Positions 27,882 through 35,537 of a DNA stretch of 64,000 nt are shown one piece after another. Location of the stretch: NCBI RefSeq assembly GCF_009928445.1, contig NZ_JAABNO010000007.1:1-64000 (forward strand), in the 5' to 3' direction. The position numbers and the translations under genes were made by a program. Origin of the DNA: Clostridium sp. C8-1-8 (lineage in GTDB: Bacteria > Bacillota > Clostridia > Clostridiales > Clostridiaceae). The notes beneath the pieces were generated by a model, which saw only the letters and a list, made by a program, of their open reading frames with translations, was not told the DNA's origin and ran no database searches. Within the stretch, counting starts at the first letter, position 1. Every line of letters begins with the position of its first letter.

Positions 27882-28353
27882 TACCAAAACGATTTTAAGA
27901 GTTAAAAGACTACTGAAACAAATCGAAAATATTAAACAATCTAAAGAATACAGTAAAATCTTAATACAATCTGTCTTACAAGAAGAATTTAAATAACATG
28001 ATAATGCAGCAGGGAGGTAATTCTCTGCTGTTTATTTTAAACTTATTTTTATATTACTAATGTCCACTTCAAAAATCATATAAAGTCTCTTTATAAACGT
28101 TAATGAATTATGAGTTGCGAAGGGATTAAATATTAAACAAAATATCTATATTGTCTAATCCTTTTGAAAAATATATCCATACTACAAAGCCAAATTACTT
28201 GAGACCAGAATTATCGTAATAACAATAAGAAGTACACCAGGGTTCTTTATAGTACATTTAATTCCTTTACAGTCAATATCTTACCTCAAAACTTGAAAAT
28301 AACTTGAAAGAATTATTATAAATTAGTATCAAAGTCTAAGGAGGTATTTAGTT
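27882..28353. other. Intergenic region after the McrBC-like operon
   Basis: A frame at ~27877-27996 reads RLLKQIENIKQSKEYSKIL and ends in TAA without a start codon, suggesting the tail of a lost gene. A terminator is present at 28006-28037. The rest is AT-rich, with nothing else recognised. Confidence 0.4.
28006..28037 (+). terminator. Terminator of the McrBC-like operon
   Basis: CAGCAGGGA pairs with TCTCTGCTG (one G-T pair) and is followed by TTTATTTT. Confidence 0.75.
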
Positions 28354-28668
28354 ATGGAAATGCTAGGAGAGATGTTAATGAGACTAAAGAAGGGATGGTT
28401 TATATCAATCATGGAAACTAATAATCCATTCACTGTATGCTTAGGGCAGCAGGGAATGATATTGTATGAGTTATGTAATTCACGTAATCTTGGGGAAAAT
28501 ATCACAGAATATGTGATTGGACAATTTACCACTAAAGAAATTAATTTAGGCTGGTGCTGCTTTTATGAATTCCCATCCAATATACCACAAACGATGCTTT
28601 ATTGTAGAAATAATGAGTTTCTAAGAAAAAGATTTGAAAAATTTTTGGAGTCAATAAAGTGTAATTAA
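28354..28668 (+). CDS. Hypothetical small protein
   Basis: A 104-residue protein with a consensus RBS (AAGGAGG) eleven bases before ATG 28354. It contains GWFISIMETNNPFTVCLGQQGMILYELC and a basic C-terminus. No family is recognised and it has no membrane segment. It stands alone between two terminators. Confidence 0.6.
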   Translation: MEMLGEMLMRLKKGWFISIMETNNPFTVCLGQQGMILYELCNSRNLGENITEYVIGQFTTKEINLGWCCFYEFPSNIPQTMLYCRNNEFLRKRFEKFLESIKCN

Positions 28669-28751
28669 TTCTATTTACCAATCGTCACAAAAAGTAATGC
28701 TGATAAGGTTAAGAAGCATAATATGCTTGTATAATCAATAAAAACACAAAT

Positions 28752-28791
28752 AGTCATGCTATCTAATTCTCAAAATTTGTAGCATGACTTT
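28752..28791. terminator. Hairpin between a small gene and the replication gene
   Basis: A perfect 10-bp inverted repeat AGTCATGCTA/TAGCATGACT around a T-poor loop is followed by TTTG. It can end the plus-strand small gene and perhaps also the minus-strand rep gene. Confidence 0.7.
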
Positions 28792-28812
28792 GTATCATAT
28801 ATTTTCTTCATT

Positions 28813-28869
28813 AGGTTATTGAAGTATGTTATAGGTTATTGGCTAATTAGTTATTGGTATTGGTTATTC
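28813..28869 (+). repeat. Iteron-like GGTTATTG repeats next to rep
   Basis: AGGTTATTG (28813), AGGTTATTG (28833), AGTTATTGG (28849) and TGGTTATTC (28861) recur within 57 bases, just past the 3' end of the replication-protein gene. They could be replication-origin iterons or simple low-complexity sequence. Confidence 0.35.
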
Positions 28870-28905
28870 AATAAAAACTTTCAGTTTTTACACATGATAT
28901 ATGGC

Positions 28906-29997
28906 TTATCCATCATCAATATAATAGTAAGGAAAACTATATTTAAGATGATTTAAATATCTAATGATCATTATAAATTCAAGATAGGAAAAAGTTAAAT
29001 CACTAGGAAGATGTATTAAGGTATCTAATTTTTTAGCAGCACGAAAATAACCAAAATTAATAACTGAATTTACTTTGCCTGGAAGATAGATGCCGTTTGA
29101 ATCTATCTTTTTTAATTGGTTTAAGTAGTTATTAATGGTTGATTTTTCATATTTTTTAAATAGTTCTTTTCTGCTAATTTCATTATAGTCAATTACAAAG
29201 TCAACTATATTTTTGCCAAGCCTTTTACTAAAACTATTCCTAATTTTGTATAGTAGATGACGTTTTTCATAGAAAAGGAGGTTTAGGCCTGTCCTTTTAA
29301 TAAATTCATTAAAAAGTTTTTTTACAGTAATGTAATTCAAAAGTTCAGAAACAGTTCTTTTATTTTTAAGCCTATAGTACAAAGCATGTTTTTTCAATTG
29401 CAATTCAACTCTTAAAATAGATTTTGAAATCTCCTTTAATTCAACATCTACTTCAGTATAATTTTTTTGATTTGTGATTTTATAGTCTATTTCATCTTTT
29501 TTTGAATAAACATTAATGTTTTTGCTCCTTGATTTTGCTTGGTTTCCAGTTTCATATACAGTATTAATATATCCTGCATATTTTAATTTGCTCATGCAGT
29601 TTATATAAATATATTTGTCATTTTCACTAGCGACTTGATAATCAACAAAAATATCCAATCTATTGACTGACCAATTTTCAATTTTATTGAGTGCAAGATA
29701 TGGTAGTACATTATCTATAGCAGTATTAATTATTTGAAATAAAATATATTTATCTTTAAAAATGAAAGGTAATACATTACTACCATTAATAACCTTACTA
29801 GCAGAAAATTGAATGCTTAAATATGAGTATTTAGGCAAATAAGAAAAATTTAGATTGTTATAACAAATAAAGAATTCGATTTCCTTATTTTTGTTAATCT
29901 TAAATCTCCAATCTTTATTTAGCAATTTATTAGTATCTAGATAAGTAATTATAAAGGCATTAATTGTATCAACACTTAAAATGTTTTTAATCAACAT
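28906..29997 (-). CDS. Phage/plasmid replication protein, gene II/X (CRI) family
   Basis: A 363-residue basic protein. ATG 29997 is chosen because AGGAGGTG lies at the right distance; a GTG three codons earlier overlaps that RBS. The patterns LSIQFSASKVINGSNV, NWSVNRLDIFVDYQV and ILRVELQLKKHAL follow the order of conserved blocks in filamentous-phage gene II proteins, which nick one strand at the origin and start rolling-circle replication. Related proteins occur on Gram-positive mobile elements. It suggests that the excised circle can replicate for a time. The active tyrosine cannot be assigned by eye. It is transcribed away from the recombinase operon. Confidence 0.65.
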   Translation of the reverse strand: MLIKNILSVDTINAFIITYLDTNKLLNKDWRFKINKNKEIEFFICYNNLNFSYLPKYSYLSIQFSASKVINGSNVLPFIFKDKYILFQIINTAIDNVLPYLALNKIENWSVNRLDIFVDYQVASENDKYIYINCMSKLKYAGYINTVYETGNQAKSRSKNINVYSKKDEIDYKITNQKNYTEVDVELKEISKSILRVELQLKKHALYYRLKNKRTVSELLNYITVKKLFNEFIKRTGLNLLFYEKRHLLYKIRNSFSKRLGKNIVDFVIDYNEISRKELFKKYEKSTINNYLNQLKKIDSNGIYLPGKVNSVINFGYFRAAKKLDTLIHLPSDLTFSYLEFIMIIRYLNHLKYSFPYYYIDDG

Positions 29998-30055
29998 AAA
30001 ATTCACCTCCTCTCAAAACGCTGGAGGCATTTTAGTTAATCTATTTTAAGGTTTC

Positions 30056-30101
30056 AAGTTTTAGATAGCGATTTTAGAAGATATTATATGTAAGTTTTAG
30101 A
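30056..30101. repeat. Short repeats upstream of rep
   Basis: AAGTTTTAGA occurs at 30056 and 30092, with CGATTTTAGA at 30069 between them. They sit 60-100 bases before the rep start, on the side where a rolling-circle origin or autoregulatory site could lie. The rest of the 440-base gap up to 30447 shows no convincing gene. Confidence 0.3.
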
Positions 30102-30410
30102 CAAGTCGGGATTGTTATTATGAAATTATGGAATTGAGGTTGTTTTTCCTACTCTATTATTAAATTTCACAATAAGTCTTGCTAAATTTTTGAATACAAC
30201 TTATACGATTGATATATTAGAGGAACTAAGTTCCACAAATATGTTCTTTTCCATATGTTTTAACTATTGTATATTGATTGTTAAACAGATCACTTGGAGG
30301 AATATTATTCCCAAAAATCCAAAAGGTTTTATTAATATTTTTATAGACACTCAAAAAATTCAGATTTTAGATGTTATGTTGAAGGTATAAGGCCTTAAAT
30401 TTAAAACAAT

Positions 30411-30424
30411 GACTTGATCAAGTC
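30411..30424. promoter_or_regulatory. Perfect 14-bp palindrome upstream of the recombinase operon
   Basis: GACTTGATCAAGTC is identical on both strands, sits 24 bases before the ATG at 30448 and is followed by GATTTTTTGGAGG. It is a good operator candidate for controlling excision genes; alternatively it forms a small hairpin with a GATC loop before a T run. Confidence 0.5.
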
Positions 30425-30447
30425 GATTTTTTGGAGGTTAATACCAA

Positions 30448-30618
30448 ATGGCTAAGATCGACTTAAAAAGAATAAAAGTTACTGAATGTTATGAAGGGAA
30501 TTTAGACATTAATGATTTAATGTTTGAAGCCATGTTAGTGTATTCTGAAAGTTTTAAAAAAGAGATAGATGAAGAAATTGAAAAATATATGGAGGAAAAG
30601 AGAGAAAATGAAAGTTAA
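30448..30618 (+). CDS. Small protein coupled to the first serine recombinase
   Basis: A 56-residue acidic protein (MAKIDLKRIKVTECYEGNLD ... YMEEKRENES) with RBS TTGGAGG. Its 3' end overlaps the start of the recombinase gene by 11 bases, so the two are translationally coupled. No family is recognised. It may be a recombination directionality factor or repressor, by position only. Confidence 0.6.
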   Translation: MAKIDLKRIKVTECYEGNLDINDLMFEAMLVYSESFKKEIDEEIEKYMEEKRENES

Positions 30619-32185
30619 TGATTTTATTCAACAGATTAGTAAAGAGGGGTACAATACTGAAAATGTCTTTAATAGTGAGATATATAAGAAGATAAAGGAT
30701 GATGATGTAAGTGTTGGTATTTATTCAAGAATATCACGAGATGTTGAGAATGATATATCTATAGAACGACAAGTTTCAACTATGACCAGATTTATTACAA
30801 ACATAGGTTTAAAAAGTGGTCAGGTTAAAATATATGTAGATGATGGTGCCTCAGGGACAAATCCTAATAGACCTGGGTATGTTTCGCTCATAAATGATGC
30901 CTTGGCAAACAAAATAAATGTTGTAATAGTTGTAAGAATTGATAGATTTGGAAGATCCTTTTATCATATATATAATACTTTATATGATATATTTTACAAG
31001 TCATCAACATTATTCCTATCAATAAATGATAAGTTAATAAATACAGAAAGCGAAGTAATGGAAATCTTAGAAGAAGGGCTAATTGCAGAGAAATATGCAA
31101 AAAAAGTTTCAAGAGATGTAAAAGATGCTCTTAAAGAAAGAATGTTAGACGGTACATACATAGGGGGCGGCCTTTATGGATACAAAGTTTTGGAGCAGGA
31201 AGGAATAGACGAAAATGGATTTAAGCAGCGGAGGAGAGCATTGTTAATAAATAGTGATGGTTCATCAGATGTTATTAGAAAGATATTTTCATTATACCTT
31301 AGTGGACAAGGTTATGAGAAAATAGCCAATCAACTTCAATCTAACGGCATAGTTTCGCCTACAGGTGAAAAAATTTGGTGGGGAAATACTATTAAGATGA
31401 TTTTAGTAAATCCCTTATATGGCGGACTTATGGCACAAGGTCGCTATAGAAAACATAATTATCTTAATAAAAAGGTAAGCAAAACTAGAAAAGAGGATTG
31501 GATAATTTCAAATGAATTTGAAGGGATTGTATCTAAAGAAATTTATATTGAAGTGCAAAAACAAATGGAGGTGAGGAAAGAAAAATATAGATACAAGGCA
31601 GATAAACCGCATATACTTTGTGGGATAATGCGATGTGGTGAGTGTGGTAAGACACTAATTTATAAAGGTAATGGAAATTACAAGTGTCTAGGGTCTCAAG
31701 ATGGCTCTGGATGCAGTACACATTTGATTAAAGAGAATGAAATGTTAAATATAATCAGTATTAAGTTAAAAAATTTTTCTATTGATGAAGAATCCATGTT
31801 TAATAGGCTTGTTGATAATTACGAGAGAATAAACAATATTAAACGTATAGATAGATTAATTGATAGCAATGACAGAGAAATAGTGAACTTTAGAAAAAAG
31901 ATAATAGATTGCCATTCTCAAAAATTTGATGGAAAGATGGATGAAGAAACATATGAATTTTTATTATATCAATATCAGCAGTCTATACAGGATTTAAAAA
32001 GAAGAAATAATGATTTAGCGGTTAAAAAAGACATTATACCAATAGTTAAAGGAAAGTTTGAGGAAGTATATGAAAGGTACAAGAACTTTGAATTAATTGA
32101 CAATTCCATTTTAAGGCTTCTTATAAAAGAAATAAAAGTATATCAGTATAAAGGAATTGAAATATTATGGAATATTAAAAGATAA
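30608..32185 (+). CDS. Large serine recombinase 1 (TndX/Ccr type)
   Basis: A 525-residue site-specific recombinase from ATG 30608, chosen for GGAGG upstream and overlap with the small gene before it. The resolvase domain has catalytic S43 (YSRISRD) and the RIDRFGRS segment. The recombinase domain follows (ERMLDGTYIGGGLYGYKV; IRKIFSLYLSGQGYEKIA), then a zinc ribbon with cysteines in MRCGECG and YKCLG...GC, and a C-terminal coiled coil (~400-480). Such enzymes cut both att sites through a 5'-phosphoserine link and exchange strands. A hairpin terminator follows, so the second recombinase is expressed separately. Confidence 0.9.
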   Translation: MKVNDFIQQISKEGYNTENVFNSEIYKKIKDDDVSVGIYSRISRDVENDISIERQVSTMTRFITNIGLKSGQVKIYVDDGASGTNPNRPGYVSLINDALANKINVVIVVRIDRFGRSFYHIYNTLYDIFYKSSTLFLSINDKLINTESEVMEILEEGLIAEKYAKKVSRDVKDALKERMLDGTYIGGGLYGYKVLEQEGIDENGFKQRRRALLINSDGSSDVIRKIFSLYLSGQGYEKIANQLQSNGIVSPTGEKIWWGNTIKMILVNPLYGGLMAQGRYRKHNYLNKKVSKTRKEDWIISNEFEGIVSKEIYIEVQKQMEVRKEKYRYKADKPHILCGIMRCGECGKTLIYKGNGNYKCLGSQDGSGCSTHLIKENEMLNIISIKLKNFSIDEESMFNRLVDNYERINNIKRIDRLIDSNDREIVNFRKKIIDCHSQKFDGKMDEETYEFLLYQYQQSIQDLKRRNNDLAVKKDIIPIVKGKFEEVYERYKNFELIDNSILRLLIKEIKVYQYKGIEILWNIKR

Positions 32186-32282
32186 CTAAATATAATAAGC
32201 ATTATTAGGCTATTATAAATTAGAATTAGAGAGAGGTTGTTATGCTTATAGATGTAGCAATTGAATATATGATTTTTGTAGT

Positions 32283-32317
32283 AAAGTGGTAGTAATTATA
32301 CCACTTTATTTTTTTAT
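32283..32317 (+). terminator. Terminator between the two recombinase genes
   Basis: AAAGTGGTA and TACCACTTT form a perfect 9-bp stem around GTAATTA, followed by ATTTTTTTT. A 16-codon frame (32242-32292) ends inside the left arm and may be a leader peptide or chance. Confidence 0.85.
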
Positions 32318-32483
32318 TATATTTGTAGTGGATAGATATAGTTTTCAGTTTATATATCTAAAGAAACAGTTTAGTAGATAAAATTATATAACAGTAATTA
32401 AATTGATTAATATAGAAATATAGGAAATCATTATCAAGTTAGAACATATTATGATATTGAGAGTAATATATTGGGGTTTTTAT

Positions 32484-32648
32484 ATGCCAAAAGAAACTAT
32501 AAAGGTTATATATAATTATGGAGAAGATAACTTCAAGGACATAATAGGAAAGATTGTAAAAACTAAGTTACTACTAGATGATAAAGATAAAGAATTACAG
32601 TATAATAAAAATAATCACATAACTACCATCCACAAACAAGAGATTTGA
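32484..32648 (+). CDS. Small protein preceding the second serine recombinase
   Basis: A 54-residue protein (MPKETIKVIYNYGEDNFKDI ...) read from ATG 32484; an earlier ATG at 32451 lacks a clear RBS. It ends 12 bases before the second recombinase start. Both recombinases therefore have a small gene directly upstream. No family is named; a role in recombination control is inferred from position. Confidence 0.5.
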   Translation: MPKETIKVIYNYGEDNFKDIIGKIVKTKLLLDDKDKELQYNKNNHITTIHKQEI

Positions 32649-32660
32649 GGTGTGGATGGA

Positions 32661-34220
32661 ATGAAAAAAGTATGGAATGTGGCTATATATGCCCGTGTAT
32701 CAAGCGACAAGAAAGAGCAGCAGGAGTCTATACCTGCTCAGGTGGAAAGCCTGAAGAAATGGCTTATTGATAAAAGTAAACTGGATACTGAAGTTATATA
32801 CAATCTTGTTGAAGTGTACGAAGATCAAGGATTTTCTGGATCGAATTTTGAAAGAGATAGTTTCATAAAGATGAAGGGGGACATTGAACAAGGTAAAATA
32901 AATATGGTATTGACTAGAGATTTATCTCGCTTTGGTCGTAACTATATAATGGCTGGTTATTATTTAGAAGACTTTTTTAAAATCAATGGAGTTAGGTTTA
33001 TATCAACACTAGATGCCGTTGATACATTAGAAGAGGTCAATGATATTATACCATTTAAAAATATATTAAATGAAATGTACATCAAAGATTGTTCAAGGAG
33101 AGTAAAAGACGCTCTGAAGCAGCGTATGATTAGAGGATCTAGTATTGCAAGTAAGGCCCCCTTTGGATATAGGCTACAGGAAGAATACAATGGCAACATT
33201 AAAACTATTACTTTAGTATCAGCAGAAGATGAAACCAGTGACACAGTTAAAGAAATCTTCAAATTGTACTTAGGAGGATGGGGTGTTGGTAGAATAGCCA
33301 CATATTTAAATAGTAGAGGCATTCTTCCACCATCAAGCAGACTTGAGAATTTCGGAAGATCAAAGTTCGGGATATGGACTAATAACGGTGTTAAGTCTAT
33401 TCTAACAAATCCCAAATATGCGGGTATCATGGTACAAGGAAGATGGAAAAAAGTTAGTTATAAGGTCAATAAGGTTAAAGTTACTCCCGAAAGTGAATGG
33501 ATTTATGGAGGTCAATTTGAAGGGATAATATCAAAGGAGGTTTTTGAAGAAGTTCAAAAACAAATTAAGGCTAGAGCGAAAAATCTCAGATACAAAGATG
33601 GAGAAGTACACCTATTTTCTTCAATCCTAAAGTGTGCTGAATGCGGTGGCAGTATGTCATTTCGTAAGAAATACAAGGGTTATAAATGCACAAATTCGCA
33701 GATGGGTGGCGGACGCTGTACCACACACTCAGTAAAGGAAGAGGACTTGAAAAATATTATAACTAAGGATCTTCATAGATATGTAGAATATATAAATAAA
33801 GATGAACTATATGATGGTGCAAGAGAACTTGCTAATAAGACTACTGGTCTTAGTAATACCCTAAAAAAAATAGAAAGCGAGTTAAACAAACTGGATAGGC
33901 AGTTTGAGAAGTTGTATATGGATAAACTCAATGACTTGATTAATGAAAGGAACTTTGAAATGATTATAAAGAAAGTTCAAGCGAGGCAAGAGGAATTGTC
34001 ACAGAAAAAACAGGAGATTGTCGAGCAAATAAGTTCAAATAATAGCCCACAAAAGGTATATGAAGTGTATGAAGGTAAAATAAATAGGATATTAGGCTTT
34101 CAGCAATTTGATAGAATGATACTAGAAAGTTTGATTAATAATATTGAGGTATCAGAGGATAAGAAAACTAGGGAAAAGAGGATTACTATTAATTATAAAT
34201 TCAGGATGCCTAATGGCTAG
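32661..34220 (+). CDS. Large serine recombinase 2 (TndX/TnpX type)
   Basis: A 519-residue recombinase from ATG 32661 (GAGGTG eight bases upstream; GTG 32652 is the alternative). Catalytic S14 lies in YARVSSD; the DLSRFGRN motif, the recombinase domain (QRMIRGSSIASKAPFGYRL; IFKLYLGGWGVGRIA), a zinc ribbon (LKCAECG ... YKCTN...RC) and a coiled coil (~385-470) follow. It is similar in plan to, but clearly diverged from, the first recombinase. It ends 75 bases before the right junction, the usual place for the integrase of such elements, and is the best candidate for the enzyme that chose manC. Confidence 0.92.
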   Translation: MKKVWNVAIYARVSSDKKEQQESIPAQVESLKKWLIDKSKLDTEVIYNLVEVYEDQGFSGSNFERDSFIKMKGDIEQGKINMVLTRDLSRFGRNYIMAGYYLEDFFKINGVRFISTLDAVDTLEEVNDIIPFKNILNEMYIKDCSRRVKDALKQRMIRGSSIASKAPFGYRLQEEYNGNIKTITLVSAEDETSDTVKEIFKLYLGGWGVGRIATYLNSRGILPPSSRLENFGRSKFGIWTNNGVKSILTNPKYAGIMVQGRWKKVSYKVNKVKVTPESEWIYGGQFEGIISKEVFEEVQKQIKARAKNLRYKDGEVHLFSSILKCAECGGSMSFRKKYKGYKCTNSQMGGGRCTTHSVKEEDLKNIITKDLHRYVEYINKDELYDGARELANKTTGLSNTLKKIESELNKLDRQFEKLYMDKLNDLINERNFEMIIKKVQARQEELSQKKQEIVEQISSNNSPQKVYEVYEGKINRILGFQQFDRMILESLINNIEVSEDKKTREKRITINYKFRMPNG

Positions 34221-34232
34221 AGGCTGTGGAAT

Positions 34233-34294
34233 GCTTGAAAAATCAAGCGTCTCAATAAGGTAATGATTGTAAAAAGACCAATAAGGTGAATAAA
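34233..34294. promoter_or_regulatory. Right-end region with hairpin and AATAAGG repeats
   Basis: GCTTGA-AAAA-TCAAGC (34233-34248) is a perfect hairpin. CAATAAGGT occurs at 34253 and again at 34280, and AATAAGG also appears in the left core at 11932. They may be recombinase arm or half-sites flanking the crossover. Confidence 0.4.
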
Positions 34295-35110
34295 GAGACC
34301 GCTACCTGCATAGGTCTAGCAGCAGTCAAGTTATTGAAGAAAGACAAGGATGCTGTGATGATAGTATTACCTTCTGACCATCATATAGAAGGTGAGAAAA
34401 ACTTCTTAGACACCTTAACACAGGCAGTAGAAATAGCTGACAGGAGAAGAGGAGTGGTAACTTTAGGAATAGAGCCAAGTAGACCTGAAACAGGCTACGG
34501 TTATATAGAAATGGGTGAAAGAGTTGGAGGAAATATAGCTACTTTTAAGGTTGCTAGATTTACTGAAAAGCCGAATGTAGAAGTAGCTAAGGATTTTATT
34601 TTAAAAGGAACTTATCTTTGGAATAGCGGCATGTTTGTTTTTAGAGCAGATGTTATTTTAAGAGAAATGGAAAAGTATCTTCCTAAGATGTACAGAAGCT
34701 TGATGGAAATATATAAGAATGTAGATACGGAAAACGAGGCTAGTGCCATAGCTGAACAGTATGCTTTGATAGATGGTATCTCTATAGATTTTGGAGTAAT
34801 GCAAAAAACAAGAAAGGCTTACGTGCTAAAAAGTGATTTTCTTTGGGATGATATAGGAAGCTTTAGCGCTTTAAGCAGATTCTTAGGCAACCATAGAAGC
34901 AACAGCATTTCTCAAAATGTATTTTTGGAGGAATGTGAAAACTGCTCTATATTTGGCAGTAAAAATCTTATAATCGGATTCGGAATAAAAGACTTAGTAA
35001 TAGTTGATGCAGGCGACGTTATACTGGTTATGGATAAGGATAAGGACCAAGAGATTAAACATCTTTTAAATACCATAAATCAGGATGATAATTATAAGGA
35101 ATATATTTAA
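34286..35110 (+). pseudogene. manC: 3' part of manC (mannose-1-phosphate guanylyltransferase)
   Basis: The frame from GTG 34286 reads NKETATCIGLAAVKLLKKD and continues to the end of a GDP-mannose pyrophosphorylase: VLPSDHHI, ETGYGYIEMG, FTEKPNVE, YLWNSGMFVF, DFGVMQK, VLKSDFLWDDIGSFSAL. These include the sugar-binding motifs (FVEKP-like and WxDxGx). The AGGKGTRL nucleotide-binding N-terminus is 22 kb away. There is no proper RBS at the GTG, so this half is probably not translated. Joining it at GAGACCGCT to the left half gives about 355 residues, normal for the family. Confidence 0.92.
34289..34303 (+). repeat. Right attachment site core (attR)
   Basis: AATAAAGAGACCGCT matches the left core at 11932-11946 except for one base. 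It begins the manC remainder in the correct frame. Confidence 0.88.
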
Positions 35111-35112
35111 TT

Positions 35113-35148
35113 TAAAAGGGCAGCCATGATGGCTGCCCTTTTATTTTT
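35113..35148 (+). terminator. Terminator after manC
   Basis: AAAAGGGCAGCC and GGCTGCCCTTTT form a perfect 12-bp stem around ATGAT, with a T-rich tail. Confidence 0.92.
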
Positions 35149-35537
35149 ACTGTTCAGGCTAGTAAAAATACTTCTAGCTAAACTCAGCAACTTAAAGGGT
35201 TTACAGAAGTTAGTTAATATAAACAGTAAAAAGGAATTGTTATTAAATAAATTAGTAACCAAGTATTTTTAAAATATTTCTGTAATTTTATAGTTTGAAT
35301 AGATGATTTAGCAATAAAATATGGCTTATAAATTCATAAATGAAATTATATTACATAATTATTAGTACATAATAGTGTCCAGCATGTTTTTTTGTAGAAA
35401 AAAATATTAATATAGCGACATAAAACAACAGTGAAATAAAAAAATACATGTTAATATAGTTAGGTGTTTGTTTACAATAAGGATTATATTTAGAAACATA
35501 ATATAGCATATTCTAACAAGGTTAAGGAGTATATAAT
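35149..35537. other. AT-rich gap between manC and the ABC transporter genes
   Basis: About 390 bases with no credible gene or structured element. It presumably contains the promoter of the transporter operon. Confidence 0.4.

Larger units (their letters stand above)
11938..34303. mobile_element. ~22.36-kb serine-recombinase integrative element inserted in manC
   Basis: The element is bounded by a 9-bp exact (15-bp near-exact) direct repeat and splits manC so that the two halves rejoin in frame across the repeat. Two large serine recombinases lie at its right end, the second ending 75 bases before the junction. A gene II/CRI-type replication protein lies further in. The remaining cargo is defence-like: exonuclease, SIR2 protein, immunity-like array, CoiA-like nuclease, McrBC-like operon. 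There are no conjugation or virion genes, so it is not self-transmissible by any visible means. The plan recalls SCC-type cassettes (paired Ccr recombinases plus a replication function), though the proteins and target differ. Confidence 0.93.

Noticed and set aside
27877..27996. An open stretch encoding RLLKQIENIKQSKEYSKIL after the nuclease gene
   Set aside because: It has no start codon or RBS and is too short to call; kept only as a possible gene remnant within the intergenic note.
28801..28870. A CRISPR-like repeat array near rep
   Set aside because: The GGTTATTG units are short, irregularly spaced and imperfect; there are no unique spacers and no cas genes.
30190..30390. A 66-codon plus-strand frame between rep and the recombinase operon
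   Set aside because: It starts at TTG with no ribosome binding site, its composition looks random, and it resembles no known family.
11938..34303. The element as a prophage or conjugative element
   Set aside because: No capsid, terminase, tail, lysis, relaxase, coupling-protein or type IV secretion genes are present; only recombinases and a replication protein suggest mobility.
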